A stretch of DNA of 64,000 bases from Variovorax sp. J2L1-78 (GCF_030317205.1 NZ_JASZYB010000001.1:744001-808000), one strand, 5' to 3'. Positions 36,906 through 46,232 are shown, numbered from the stretch's first letter. The notes: generated by a model from the sequence alone, not told the origin. A program made the numbers and translations.

Positions 36906-39077
36906 TCAATCTCCCTGTGCGACGGCAAAGCGCGCGTTGACCAAGGTGGCACATTCGGCGGGCGTCACGGGCGGGCTGAAGAGGTAGCCCTGTATTTCGT
37001 CGCAGCCGTTGGCGCGCAAGAACGCCAGCTGCTGGAGGGTTTCGACGCCTTCGGCGATGACCTTGAGATCGAGCTCATGGCCGAGGGAGATGATGGCCTT
37101 GGCGATGGCCTTGTCCTCTTCATCCCCGGGAATGCCGCGCACGAAGCCCTGGTCGATCTTCAGTCTGGAAATTGGAAAGCGCTTGAGCGCGCTGAGGCTG
37201 GAATAGCCGGTTCCGAAATCGTCGATGGACAGCTGCACGCCCATGGCCTGCAGGGTCCGCATCGAGAGCAGCGCCTTCTCGAGGTCTTCCATGATCAGGC
37301 TTTCCGTCAGTTCCAGTTCGAGAAACCGGGGATCCAGCCCGCTGTCGTCCAGTGCCCGATCGACCTGTTCGATCCAGGTTCGCTCTCTGAACTGCCGCGC
37401 CGACACGTTGACCGCCACATTGAAGGCCGGCAGGCCCGCGTCCTGCCAGGCCCGGTTCTGGAAGCAGGCGGTGCGCAGCACCCATTCGCCGATCGGAACG
37501 ATGAGTCCGGTCTCCTCCGCCAGAGGAATGAACTCGGTTGGCGATACCAGGCCACGCTCCGGATGCTGCCAGCGGATCAATGCCTCCACGCCGGTCACCT
37601 GGCCCGATGTCATCGCCACCTGGGGCTGGTACACGAGGTGGAATTCCCCCCGCGCGACGGCGTGGCGCAATCCTTCGCGCAGCGCGAGCTTGTCGCGGAT
37701 CGCGCCGTTCATCGCGGCGGTATAGAACTGGAAATTATTGCGCCCCGATGCCTTGGCAAGGGCCATCGCGGCATCGGCGTTCCTGAGCAACGCGTCGGCG
37801 TCGGCCCCGTCCGCGGGATAGGTGGCCACGCCCAGGCTGCCCGTGACCTGGACCCCTTGGTCGCCGATGCGTACCGGCTCTGCAATGGCTTCGAGCAGCC
37901 CTTGCAGAGCCGGTGCCACGTCCGTCCCGTCGCCCGGCTGGTCGTACAGAACGATCACGAATTCGTCGCCACCTGTTCGCACCACCGTGTCCACGCTGCG
38001 CAGGCACTGGTGCATGCGTTCGGCCATGACCTTCAGCAGTTCGTCCCCGGCCTTGCGGCCCAGGCTGTCGTTGACCAGTTTGAAGCCGTCGAGGTTGATG
38101 GACACCACCGTCATCAGCCGGCCATAGCGATCCGCATAGGAGATGGCCTGCTTGAGGCGATCCTCCAGCAGCGCGCGATTCGGCAGCCCCGTCAGCAGGT
38201 CGTGGGTGGCCTGGTGTTTCAATCGGCCAGCGCTGCTCTCCAGCAGCACGTTCGAGTTCTCGATCGATTCCGCCATCTGGTTCATGGCGCTCGCGAGGAT
38301 GCCGAATTCATCCGCGCGGCCTTGTTGCGCTCTGGCACTGAAGTCCCCCGCGGCCACGCGCCGGGAAAACGCGATGAGCTCGGTGATGGAGCGCGTGATG
38401 CGCTGCGAGACGATCCACGCGATCGCCGCGCCGAGCAGGCTGGCCAGGACGACCATGGCGATCGCGGCCCATCGCGAGAATGTGGCAGCGCGTTCGGCAT
38501 CGGCGCGGGTTTGAAGTGCGCGCTTGGTCGCCGCGGTGTGAAGCGCCTCGACCGAGGATTCGATGGCAGCGGTCGTGTCGACGTCGTGTCTGCCCAATTC
38601 GGATGACGGGCTCGCTGGCGTTTCCTTGCCATGCTGCGCGATGCGGGCGAGAACGCCGTCCTCGTATTGCTCGGTCTGGGCCTCGATCCGGGCGACCTGT
38701 GCCCTGAACTGCGGATCGGTCGAGAGGATCCGAAGGCTCGCCAGGTACTCCCGCATGTCCAGCAAATGGTTCTGCATGGCCGGCAGGAAACGCGCGCTCG
38801 CCGCCGCCACGCCAAGCCGGTCCACCGACCGCAGCAGTTCATTTTCGGCGTCGCGTGCCTTGTACATCGCCAGCGAGCTGCGCAGACTCAGGTCCGCCAT
38901 CCGGTTGTCGCTGTTCAACAACTTGTCGATGGCCTTCGCGGACCGCTGCTCGCTGAGATAGAAGGCCACGCCCAGGGCCAGCATCAGTGCGATGACGACA
39001 CCGAATCCCAGCGCGATCTCCACCCGCAGGCTGCGCGATCTCTTCCACCACGAGAAGCCGGTCGAGAATTTGCTCAA
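36906..39077 (-). CDS. Membrane GGDEF-EAL c-di-GMP enzyme with periplasmic sensor
   Basis: 723 aa. Membrane span at about residues 19-41, a 160-residue periplasmic helical sensor, a second span near 205-225, HAMP (to about 280), GGDEF and EAL. The GGDEF active site is intact, with an RSVD I-site five residues before it. The EAL half keeps EALIRW, ELTES, DDFGTGYSS, LKIDQGFV, EGVET, so both synthesis and hydrolysis of c-di-GMP are possible. It is 37 bp downstream of the binding-protein gene of the same operon. A good candidate for the output of that operon. Confidence 0.88.
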   Translation of the reverse strand: MSKFSTGFSWWKRSRSLRVEIALGFGVVIALMLALGVAFYLSEQRSAKAIDKLLNSDNRMADLSLRSSLAMYKARDAENELLRSVDRLGVAAASARFLPAMQNHLLDMREYLASLRILSTDPQFRAQVARIEAQTEQYEDGVLARIAQHGKETPASPSSELGRHDVDTTAAIESSVEALHTAATKRALQTRADAERAATFSRWAAIAMVVLASLLGAAIAWIVSQRITRSITELIAFSRRVAAGDFSARAQQGRADEFGILASAMNQMAESIENSNVLLESSAGRLKHQATHDLLTGLPNRALLEDRLKQAISYADRYGRLMTVVSINLDGFKLVNDSLGRKAGDELLKVMAERMHQCLRSVDTVVRTGGDEFVIVLYDQPGDGTDVAPALQGLLEAIAEPVRIGDQGVQVTGSLGVATYPADGADADALLRNADAAMALAKASGRNNFQFYTAAMNGAIRDKLALREGLRHAVARGEFHLVYQPQVAMTSGQVTGVEALIRWQHPERGLVSPTEFIPLAEETGLIVPIGEWVLRTACFQNRAWQDAGLPAFNVAVNVSARQFRERTWIEQVDRALDDSGLDPRFLELELTESLIMEDLEKALLSMRTLQAMGVQLSIDDFGTGYSSLSALKRFPISRLKIDQGFVRGIPGDEEDKAIAKAIISLGHELDLKVIAEGVETLQQLAFLRANGCDEIQGYLFSPPVTPAECATLVNARFAVAQGD

Positions 39078-39114
39078 TTGCGATTCACTCCCAGGTCACG
39101 GTTCCCGAGGCGCG

Positions 39115-40107
39115 TCACGGGCTTCGCTCTGCATCGACCATCTTCAGGAAGGTGCGGACGTTCTCGTCGCCCGCGAAGCGCCTGATCTCTTCGCGGGCGC
39201 GCTGCGTGGCCGCGCGGAACGGCGCCGGATCCGGGCGCGTGACCTTCACGCCGGCGGCGGTCATCTTGGCGATCAGGTCCTCCTCCTCGGCGATGATCTT
39301 CCGGCGCATGCCGTCGCCCGCCGCCTTGCTCTCCTCGCGCACGATCAGCTGCTCGGCCGGTGTGAGCTTCGCCCAACTCTGGGCGCTCATGAGATGCAGG
39401 GTGTGGTAGTACACATGGCGCGTCAGGGCCAGGTGCTTCTGGACCTCGTACAACTTGTTGTAGTAGATGACGTTGAGCGGGTTTTCCTGGCCGTCGACCA
39501 CGCCCTGCGACAGTGCCTGATGGAGTTCCTTGAAGCCGACCTTGCTGACCTGAGCGCCCAGCGATTCCATGGTGGCCTCGAGTTCGGCCACGGGCGGCAC
39601 GCGCACCTTGAGGCCCCGCACGTCGTCGGGCCCGTTGATCGGACGCTTGTTGTTGGTGAGGTGGCGAAACCCCCATTCCCAATTGGACAGGATGATGAAT
39701 CCCTGCTTCTCGGCCAGTGGCGCGAGCCATTTCATGGCCGGGCCGTCGAGCACGCGGTGGGCATGCGCATAGCTGTCGAAAAGGTATGGCATGACGACCA
39801 CGGAGAAGGTCTTCTCGTACTTGATGAGGTAGTTCATCGAGCTCACGTCCATGTCGACCGCTCCGAGCCTGACCTTCTGCAGCAGCTCGTTCTCGCTGCC
39901 GAGCTGGGACGCGGGAAAGATCTCCGTACGCACCTGTCCTTGGGTGCGCTCCTCGACCCGTCTGGCGAATTGCAGCGCCGCCAGATGGGCCGGGTGCGTG
40001 GTGGCAGCGGCGTGCACCAGCGACAGCACGACAGGCTCGGCCCGCACCGCCGGAACCCAGGCGGCGAAGCCCCATGTCGCGATGAGCATCAGGCTTGCTT
40101 TTCGCAT
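39115..40107 (-). CDS. dctP: TRAP-type (DctP) substrate-binding protein
   Basis: 330 aa from the ATG at 40107; a TTG at 40125 overlapping the upstream stop is an alternative. Signal peptide (MRKASLMLIATWGFAAWVPAVRA), then the DctP/SBP_bac_7 fold with the binding Arg in GLKVRVPPVAELE and the helix-linked WEWGFRHLTNNKRPI region. There are no DctQ or DctM membrane genes nearby; instead it lies between two c-di-GMP proteins, so it may present a ligand to a sensor instead of a transporter. That role is inferred. Confidence 0.8.
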   Translation of the reverse strand: MRKASLMLIATWGFAAWVPAVRAEPVVLSLVHAAATTHPAHLAALQFARRVEERTQGQVRTEIFPASQLGSENELLQKVRLGAVDMDVSSMNYLIKYEKTFSVVVMPYLFDSYAHAHRVLDGPAMKWLAPLAEKQGFIILSNWEWGFRHLTNNKRPINGPDDVRGLKVRVPPVAELEATMESLGAQVSKVGFKELHQALSQGVVDGQENPLNVIYYNKLYEVQKHLALTRHVYYHTLHLMSAQSWAKLTPAEQLIVREESKAAGDGMRRKIIAEEEDLIAKMTAAGVKVTRPDPAPFRAATQRAREEIRRFAGDENVRTFLKMVDAERSP

Positions 40108-40121
40108 GCTGTAGGGCCCCG

Positions 40122-42389
40122 TCAAGCCGCAGCCCCCTGGTTGTCGATCTTGCTGCGTTCGCTCTGTTCCATGGTGCCCGTGCGCAGAAAGTCGCCGGCC
40201 TCGTTGGCAACCACCGCCTCGCTGAAGTAGTAGCCCTGCGCCATCGTCGTGGAACCGGTCGAGTGGAGAAAGGCGAGCTGCGCCTCCGTCTCCAGCCCCT
40301 CGACGATGATGCCGATGCGCGCTTCACGCGCCAGATTCATGATGGCCCGAACGGTGGCCGCGCTGTCCGGATCGTCGACGGCTCTCTTGAGCATCGACTG
40401 CGCGATTTTCAAGTGGTTCACGCGGTAGGTGCGCAGGTACTCGAACGACGAGTACTCGGTGCCGAAGTCGTCGATCGCAATGCGAACACCGAGGGCGCGC
40501 AGCTTCGGAAGCACGTCGTTGTGGGTCCACGTCATCTGGGCCAGCGTCGACTCGGTCACGTCGAACTCCAGAGCGGATGGATCGAGCTGCCACTTCTCGA
40601 GGCTCTGCGTCACGTCGCGAATCAGCTCGCTGCCCTGCCGGAGCTGCCCGAGCGACAGGTTGATGGCCACCAGGGGCGGCGCCACACCCTGTTCGCGCCA
40701 CACGCTCATTTGCCGGCATGCCTGGTTCAGGACCCAGCGGCCCAGCACGACGATGCCGCCGGTGCGCTCCGCGATCGGCACGAACGCGCCGGCGTCGAGC
40801 AGGCCTCGCTGTGGATGGTTCCAGCGCAGAAGGGCTTCCACGCCCACGATCTTCCCGGAGGACAGCTCGACCTGTGGCTGGTAGTAGAGCTCCAGCTCTT
40901 CCTGCTCGATCGCCTTTTTCAGGTCTTCGCCGAGCTTCACCCGGTCGCGGACTTCCAGATCGAGGTTTTCCGAGTGGAAGTGGTATTGGTTGCGGCCGTG
41001 TTCCTTCGACCGGTAGAGCGCCACGTCGGCTTGCCCCACCATTTCGTCCGGCCCCTCGCTGCCCGGGATGAAAGGGCAGATGCCGATGCTGGCGGACACA
41101 TGCACCTCGTTGCCGGCGAGCATGTAGGGGCGCGCGAGCTCCTCCAGGATCTTTGCCGCCAGCGCGCCGGCAGCGGCCGGTTCGGCCATTTCGGTCTGCA
41201 GCACGGCGAACTCGTCGCCGCCCAGGCGAGCCACCAGGTCGGTTTCGCGGGTGCAGGTCCGCAAACGCTGGGCCACCTCGCGCAGCAGCAGGTCGCCGGC
41301 CGGATGGCCGAAGGTGTCGTTGACTTCCTTGAAGTGGTCCAGGTCGAGATAGTGCAGTGCAAAGGGCACGGAGCCTCGCTGCGCTGCGGCGTGGGCCTGG
41401 TGCAGGCGCTCGGTGAGGGTGGCGCGGTTGGCCAGGCCGGTGAGCCCGTCGGTGCGCGCGAGCCGTGCCAGCTGTTCCTCCGCCGCCTTGCGCTCGGTGA
41501 CGTCGATGACGATGCCCTCTACCTCGATGAGCCGGCCCTCCTTGTCGCGCACCGGAACGTAGCGGTTCTCGACCCAGCGCCGTGCGCCGTCACCCGTGCA
41601 TAGCCGGTATTCGATCGAGGCGCCTTCGGCATCCTTCTCGAGCACGCGCGCCATCGCGGCAGCGACGCCGGCCTGGTCGGCCGGGTCGATCAGCACGTCC
41701 GTCCAGTTCGGGTTGGCCAGCAGGGCCGCCGGTTCGTGACCGAACTTGGTGATGTTGTGCGAGATGTAGATCAGCGGGAACGCAGGTTCGCCGCGCAGGC
41801 GGTAGAGGATGGTCGGGCTGTTCTGCACGATGATGTTGGCGTCCGACAACTCCCGCGTCCGCTCCTCGACGGCCTGCTCGAGCTGGTTCATCTTGAAGGC
41901 GGCATCCTCCGTCATCTGCCACTTCATCGTGAGCGCGCTGGCGAGCTGACGGACCTCGACCGCGTCGAACGGCTTCTTGAGCACGAGCAGGCGATCGCGC
42001 GCGTCCAGACGCTCGAAGACCTCGACCCATGACTGGTCCGCATAGGCCGTGCAGATCACGATCTGCAGGCGCGGGTCTTCGAGCCACAGCTGCTCGATCG
42101 TCTCGACACCGTCCCATCCTGGAGGCATGCGCATGTCGATGAACGCCAGGGCGTAGGGCGCGTCGGCCGCCAAGGCGTCGCGGACCTTCGCGAGCGCCTC
42201 CTGTCCCTGGAATGCGCCGTCCAGCACGAAGTCGACGTCACTCGTCTTGGCCGTGGTGCCGAACAGCGCAGATTCCAGATCGCCCAGGTCCGCGGCCATC
42301 GCCGCCGGAAGCAGGATCTTGCGGAAGTCCTCGTGGATAGCGGGCGTGTCGTCCGCCAGGAGAATGCGGCGGTTCTGCGGCGTGCTCAT
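40122..42389 (-). CDS. Response regulator REC-PAS-GGDEF-EAL
   Basis: 755 aa. REC domain with acidic pocket (ADD), phospho-Asp in FIDMRMPPGWDG and Lys in LVLKKPFD; a coiled linker; a PAS domain (about residues 190-300); GGDEF with an intact RETD I-site and ARLGGDEF; then EAL. The EAL part keeps EALLRW and DDFG, but the usual KID triplet reads KIA (LKIAQSML) and DDFGTGYSS reads DDFGTEYSS, so its hydrolytic activity is doubtful. It overlaps the histidine-kinase gene by ATGA and is the expected phosphoryl acceptor. Confidence 0.88.
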   Translation of the reverse strand: MSTPQNRRILLADDTPAIHEDFRKILLPAAMAADLGDLESALFGTTAKTSDVDFVLDGAFQGQEALAKVRDALAADAPYALAFIDMRMPPGWDGVETIEQLWLEDPRLQIVICTAYADQSWVEVFERLDARDRLLVLKKPFDAVEVRQLASALTMKWQMTEDAAFKMNQLEQAVEERTRELSDANIIVQNSPTILYRLRGEPAFPLIYISHNITKFGHEPAALLANPNWTDVLIDPADQAGVAAAMARVLEKDAEGASIEYRLCTGDGARRWVENRYVPVRDKEGRLIEVEGIVIDVTERKAAEEQLARLARTDGLTGLANRATLTERLHQAHAAAQRGSVPFALHYLDLDHFKEVNDTFGHPAGDLLLREVAQRLRTCTRETDLVARLGGDEFAVLQTEMAEPAAAGALAAKILEELARPYMLAGNEVHVSASIGICPFIPGSEGPDEMVGQADVALYRSKEHGRNQYHFHSENLDLEVRDRVKLGEDLKKAIEQEELELYYQPQVELSSGKIVGVEALLRWNHPQRGLLDAGAFVPIAERTGGIVVLGRWVLNQACRQMSVWREQGVAPPLVAINLSLGQLRQGSELIRDVTQSLEKWQLDPSALEFDVTESTLAQMTWTHNDVLPKLRALGVRIAIDDFGTEYSSFEYLRTYRVNHLKIAQSMLKRAVDDPDSAATVRAIMNLAREARIGIIVEGLETEAQLAFLHSTGSTTMAQGYYFSEAVVANEAGDFLRTGTMEQSERSKIDNQGAAA

Positions 42390-43480
42390 GCCGTCTCCGC
42401 GGCTTCTCTGATCGGAAGTTCGAGCGTGAAGGTGGCGCCGGTACCGGGCCCGTCGCTGTGGACCGTCAGCGTGCCGCCCATTTCTCGCGCTGCGATCGCT
42501 GCGCTGTGCAGCCCGAAGCCGTGGCCGTCCTTCTTGGTGGTGAATCCGTGCACGAACACCTGGGTCAGGTTTTCGGGGGCGATGCCGATCCCGGTGTCCG
42601 TGACGCGGATGCGCAGCGTCTCATCTCCGACGATCTCCGCGTTCAGCAGCAGCTGCGCGCCGTCGTCCGCCGCCGCCTCCATCGATTGCCTGGCATTGCG
42701 CACCAGGTTCATCAGCACCTGCAGGACGCGGCCCCTGTCCAGCGGCAGCGCGGGAATCTGTGCCAGGCCGCTCTCCATCACCACCCGGTGGCGCGCCAGG
42801 CCCGTGGCGTTCATGCGCAGGGCATCTTCCACCAGCTCCTGGATCCGTATCGACTCGATCAGTCTGGAGGCGCTGGCATGGGTCTGCTGCGCAGCGATGA
42901 TTTCCTTGATGTGGTCGACGCTCTTGGTCAGCGCCCCCAGTTCGTCGACAACGGCGCGCTGCTCGGCCACCAGCAGCGGTGTCAACTGGCGCACGTAGCC
43001 AGGGATCATCTGGCCCTTGGCGTCGGACGCCAGGAAGGTGCCCAGGTCGTCCGCATGCTCGTTCATCAGCTGCGCCGCACGTGCGAGCCCCTCCAGCTTG
43101 GAGGCACGGACCCTGGAGAGGATCAGCCCGGCAGACACGTTGACGCTGTTGAGCACATTGCCCACGTTGTGCAGCACGTTGGTGGCGATCTCGGCCATGC
43201 CGGCCGAGCGCGCGGCCGCCACCAGATCGGCCTGCGTCTTGCGCAGCACCCGGTTGACCTGCTCGTTCTCGTGCAGCGCGGCCTCCAACGCCGCCGTGCG
43301 GCTGAGCACCTGCTCTTCCAGCATGATCGTGGTCTGGAACAGATTGAAGTCCGAGCCCTGCGCGTTGGCGCTGCGCTCGGCACGGTCCATCAGGGCCCGG
43401 ATGATCTTGTTGAGCCGGGCGATCTCGTCCTGCGAGGACAGATCTTGGACGCCGGGGTCCTGCAGCGTGATATCAGACAT
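42386..43480 (-). CDS. Soluble histidine kinase of the FIST operon
   Basis: 364 aa from the ATG at 43480, no membrane span. A helical N-terminus, a dimerization helix with the phospho-acceptor His in MAEIATNVLHNVGNVLNSVN, and a HATPase domain with N box NLVRNARQSM, G1 DTGIGIAPENL and G2 GHGFGLHSAAIAAREMGG. The HNVGNVLNS form is characteristic of kinases paired with FIST-domain proteins. Starts inside the FIST gene's end (8-bp overlap), so the two are coupled. It should phosphorylate the REC-GGDEF-EAL protein. Confidence 0.85.
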   Translation of the reverse strand: MSDITLQDPGVQDLSSQDEIARLNKIIRALMDRAERSANAQGSDFNLFQTTIMLEEQVLSRTAALEAALHENEQVNRVLRKTQADLVAAARSAGMAEIATNVLHNVGNVLNSVNVSAGLILSRVRASKLEGLARAAQLMNEHADDLGTFLASDAKGQMIPGYVRQLTPLLVAEQRAVVDELGALTKSVDHIKEIIAAQQTHASASRLIESIRIQELVEDALRMNATGLARHRVVMESGLAQIPALPLDRGRVLQVLMNLVRNARQSMEAAADDGAQLLLNAEIVGDETLRIRVTDTGIGIAPENLTQVFVHGFTTKKDGHGFGLHSAAIAAREMGGTLTVHSDGPGTGATFTLELPIREAAETA

Positions 43481-44633
43481 CGTGGGTCTCCGCGGCGTTC
43501 GTGCCGAATGCAATGCCGACCAGCGTCTGATTGACGTGCACGCCACGGAACTGCTCGCCGTAGGTGTGGAAGCCGATCGTGTTGTTCTCCTGGAGCACCT
43601 CGCCGACGCGGTCCTTCGCCTCGCTCTGCACGATCTCCAGCTTGCGCAGGATGCAGTCGTATCCCAGGACGAGTTGCGGTGGCCCGATCTCTGCACGGAT
43701 GCCGGCAAAGGCCTGCTCCAGGTTCTGCAGCAGGTCCACCCCCTTGGCCACCCGAAGCACCAGCCCGTCCTCGATCGCGCAGAAGAAGGTCAGGCTGCCG
43801 TCCGGATTCACTTTCTGAATGGAGCGCACATAGGGCGTCCCGCCGATCGTCAGCACCACCGGCCAGGCCGCGAAGCGCGACGGGTCCAGGTCGGACGCGT
43901 CGATGCCGAGCATCCTCGCGTACTCCTGGCTGGCCGGCAGGCCGTTGATTTCCTTGACGGTACGGGAAGGCGCATCGGCTTCGGTCACCACCAGCCGGTC
44001 TTCGGTGGCAACGACGTGTTGCGTCTTGAAGATCCGGAACGGGATGCGGGACACCACCAGCACCAGCACCGCGCAATCGGCGCAGAACCGGCCGTCCCGG
44101 TAGACATGGGTCCGGTCAAACTTCATGCCGTCGCCGGCCGAACCGCCCAGCAGGGGGAGCCTGCCCAGCGCGGTCTGGAATGCGCGCGTCACCGGTTCTT
44201 CGCGCAGCGACAGGCCGTCGATCAGCAGCAGGGCGAAGCTGTGGTCCGCATCGGTGGGCGGGCCTTCGGCGAGCAGCTTCTGCAACAGCGCCTGGGCAAA
44301 GGTCTGGCCGGCCTCCACGTCGAAGGTCTGCAGATGGTCGACGTGGCCCGCTGCGACCCGAAAGTGACTGGCTGGAAAGCTCGCGCCGGCGAGGCTGTGG
44401 TCCCGGAATCCGGCGGGGCCGATTTCCCCTGCCGTGGTGCAGCCCACGACCTGAACGTCGCCGAACAGGCGCTTCATCTCGTCGGCCAGCGCGTCCAGGT
44501 CGTATTCGCTGGAGCAGAAGAAAATCACCAGGGCCATGGCCGGCTGCGACACCTTGGCATGGAATTCCCGCGCGGCCTCACGCGGGTCCGCCGCACAAGA
44601 GTGTGCTTTGCGTATGCAATCGGTATCTGCCAT
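43473..44633 (-). CDS. FIST-domain sensor, NosP-like
   Basis: 386 aa from the ATG at 44633, with an AAGGAG ribosome binding site. N-terminal FIST domain (ALVIFFCSSEYDLDALADEM, VVGCTTAGEIGPAGF) and C-terminal FIST_C (QEYARMLGIDAS, VLRVAKGVDLLQNL, GVHVNQTLVGIAFGT). FIST proteins bind small ligands. One subgroup, NosP, binds heme and senses nitric oxide and is encoded beside a histidine kinase that controls biofilm. Size, neighbourhood and kinase type fit NosP, but heme binding cannot be shown from sequence alone. First gene of the five-gene operon ending at 36906. Confidence 0.8.
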   Translation of the reverse strand: MADTDCIRKAHSCAADPREAAREFHAKVSQPAMALVIFFCSSEYDLDALADEMKRLFGDVQVVGCTTAGEIGPAGFRDHSLAGASFPASHFRVAAGHVDHLQTFDVEAGQTFAQALLQKLLAEGPPTDADHSFALLLIDGLSLREEPVTRAFQTALGRLPLLGGSAGDGMKFDRTHVYRDGRFCADCAVLVLVVSRIPFRIFKTQHVVATEDRLVVTEADAPSRTVKEINGLPASQEYARMLGIDASDLDPSRFAAWPVVLTIGGTPYVRSIQKVNPDGSLTFFCAIEDGLVLRVAKGVDLLQNLEQAFAGIRAEIGPPQLVLGYDCILRKLEIVQSEAKDRVGEVLQENNTIGFHTYGEQFRGVHVNQTLVGIAFGTNAAETHDV

Positions 44634-44794
44634 GTTGCGACTCCTTGCGTGAGAGCGCATTAGGCGCCTGCCGGATCGTTGCAACAAACCGATTCCATGC
44701 GGGACATCCCTGCCACGGGCCGTGATTTTTCGCGATTCTTGGGAGGGCTTAAATGAAAAGTTCTAGTGCGGAGCGCCGTGAGCGCCCGCCAACT

Positions 44795-44827
44795 AAAAAG
44801 CCCCAGTAGCAAGACAGCTACTGGGGC
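44795..44827 (-). terminator. Original tRNA-Ser terminator, now detached
   Basis: On the minus strand an 11-bp stem GCCCCAGTAGC/GCTACTGGGGC with a 6-base loop is followed by five T residues. No minus-strand gene directly precedes it now; the left attachment site lies 8 bp away. If the element were removed, tRNA-Ser (60705-60795, minus strand) would read straight into it. The 161 bp between 44634 and 44794 hold the FIST operon promoter region and no gene. Confidence 0.75.
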
Positions 44828-44834
44828 CACAAGT

Positions 44835-44849
44835 TTGGCGGAGCAGGCG
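44835..44849. other. attL of the satellite (15-bp direct repeat)
   Basis: TTGGCGGAGCAGGCG, identical to 60704-60718, where it is the 3' acceptor-stem end of tRNA-Ser with its CCA complement. After the 15 bp the two sites diverge. It marks the left junction, 151 bp upstream of the integrase start. Confidence 0.8.
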
Positions 44850-44940
44850 TCCCCGAAGGCCGGGTCCGGAGCGATCCCGAACTATGCAGATTTCACTCTT
44901 CGCCAGAGGGAGAGCCCGCTTAAAACCTGTGGAACCATCC

Positions 44941-44987
44941 TTGACAATCCGGCGCAATGCCGCGCCTAATGTGGTAACGGTTACCAC
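44941..44987 (+). promoter_or_regulatory. Integrase promoter with palindromic operator
   Basis: A consensus -35 TTGACA at 44941-44946 is followed about 17 bases later by a plausible -10 (CCTAAT). Just after lies the perfect palindrome GTGGTAAC-G-GTTACCAC (44971-44987), 12 bp before the integrase ATG. A protein bound there would overlap the transcription start or the ribosome entry region, suggesting repression of the integrase in the integrated state. Confidence 0.55.
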
Positions 44988-44999
44988 CAGGATGGATAA

Positions 45000-46232
45000 A
45001 TGCCAAAGAAGGCGGTCGAGCTTGGAGCTTTGCAGGTCAGTCGGCTGAAGATGCCGGGGCGTCATGCCGTCGGCGGGGTGGCCGGCTTGCACCTGTGGAT
45101 CAAGGCCACCGGCGCCAAGTCGTGGATCTTGCGGGTGCTCGTCGGGCCCGTGCGTAAGGACATCGGTCTCGGCGGTTATCCGGACGTGACCCTCGCCGGT
45201 GCTCGTGATGCCGCTCGGCGTGCGCGCGATCAGATCGTTCAAGGCATCGACCCTGTGGAGCAGCGCAAGCAGGCGAGGGCGCTGCTGATGGCCGAGAACG
45301 CCACGGCCAAGACCTTCAGCCAGTGTGCCGAGGCGTTTATCAACGCCAAGGGCGACGAGTGGGACAACCCGAAGCACAGGCAGCAATGGACCAACACCCT
45401 CAAGACCTACGCAGACCCGCACATTGGCGAACTGCTGGTGCGTGACATCACGCTCGCGCACATCCTCGAAGTGCTGCAGCCGATCTGGAAGACCAAGACC
45501 GAGACCGCTACGCGCGTGCGCGGCCGCATCGAGGCGGTGCTCGACTGGGCCACCGTGCGAGGCTACCGCCAAGGCGACAACCCGGCCAGATGGAAAGGGC
45601 ACCTCGAGCAGTTGCTGCCCAAGCCCTCCAAGGTGTCGAAGGTCGAGCACCACGCGGCGGTGGCGCTGGACGACATGGCGGGCTTCTGGACGCAGCTCAA
45701 GGTGGCGAACGGGAACGGCGCTCGCGCCCTCGAGCTGGCGATCCTGACCGCGGCCCGCTCGGGCGAGGTCCGTGGCGCTCGGTGGCCGGAGTTCGACCTA
45801 GAGGCGAAGCTCTGGACTGTTCCAGCCGACCGCATGAAGGGCAAGCGTGAACACCGTGTGCCGTTGTCGAGACAAGCGATCGAGCTGCTGAAGGCCACGC
45901 CGCGCGTAGACGGAACCGATGTTGTTTTCCCCGGCGTGAAGGGCCAGTCGTTGAGCGACATGACGTTGCTCAAGGTGATGCGCACCATGGGCCAGGAACA
46001 GGTGCCGCACGGCTTCCGGTCGACCTTTCGCGATTGGGCTGCGGAGCGCACCAACTTCCCGCGCGACCTGGCCGAAATGGCGCTGGCCCACGTCATCGAA
46101 TCGAAGGTAGAGGCGGCCTACCGGCGCGGCGACATGTTCGCCAAGCGGCTGCAGATGATGCAGGCATGGGCCGACTTCATCGAGACGCCCGCCACGAAGG
46201 GCAACGTGCTTCCCATGGCCCGCACAGGATGA
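45000..46232 (+). CDS. int: Tyrosine integrase (P4/DUF4102 type)
   Basis: 410 aa. N-terminal arm-binding DUF4102 region (residues 1-90), core-binding SAM-like domain (about 105-200) and catalytic domain with Arg253 (AARSGEVR), His337-x-x-Arg340 (PHGFRSTF), His364 (ALAHVIES) and nucleophile Tyr374 (EAAYRRGD). All catalytic residues are present. This family integrates islands and satellites at tRNA 3' ends, in accord with the flanking 15-bp repeats. Reads away from attL into the element. Confidence 0.93.
   Translation: MPKKAVELGALQVSRLKMPGRHAVGGVAGLHLWIKATGAKSWILRVLVGPVRKDIGLGGYPDVTLAGARDAARRARDQIVQGIDPVEQRKQARALLMAENATAKTFSQCAEAFINAKGDEWDNPKHRQQWTNTLKTYADPHIGELLVRDITLAHILEVLQPIWKTKTETATRVRGRIEAVLDWATVRGYRQGDNPARWKGHLEQLLPKPSKVSKVEHHAAVALDDMAGFWTQLKVANGNGARALELAILTAARSGEVRGARWPEFDLEAKLWTVPADRMKGKREHRVPLSRQAIELLKATPRVDGTDVVFPGVKGQSLSDMTLLKVMRTMGQEQVPHGFRSTFRDWAAERTNFPRDLAEMALAHVIESKVEAAYRRGDMFAKRLQMMQAWADFIETPATKGNVLPMARTG

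Noticed and set aside
44793..45653. 286-codon minus-strand frame across the attL and integrase start
   Set aside because: It is antisense to the integrase and crosses the left junction, so it cannot be an old gene.
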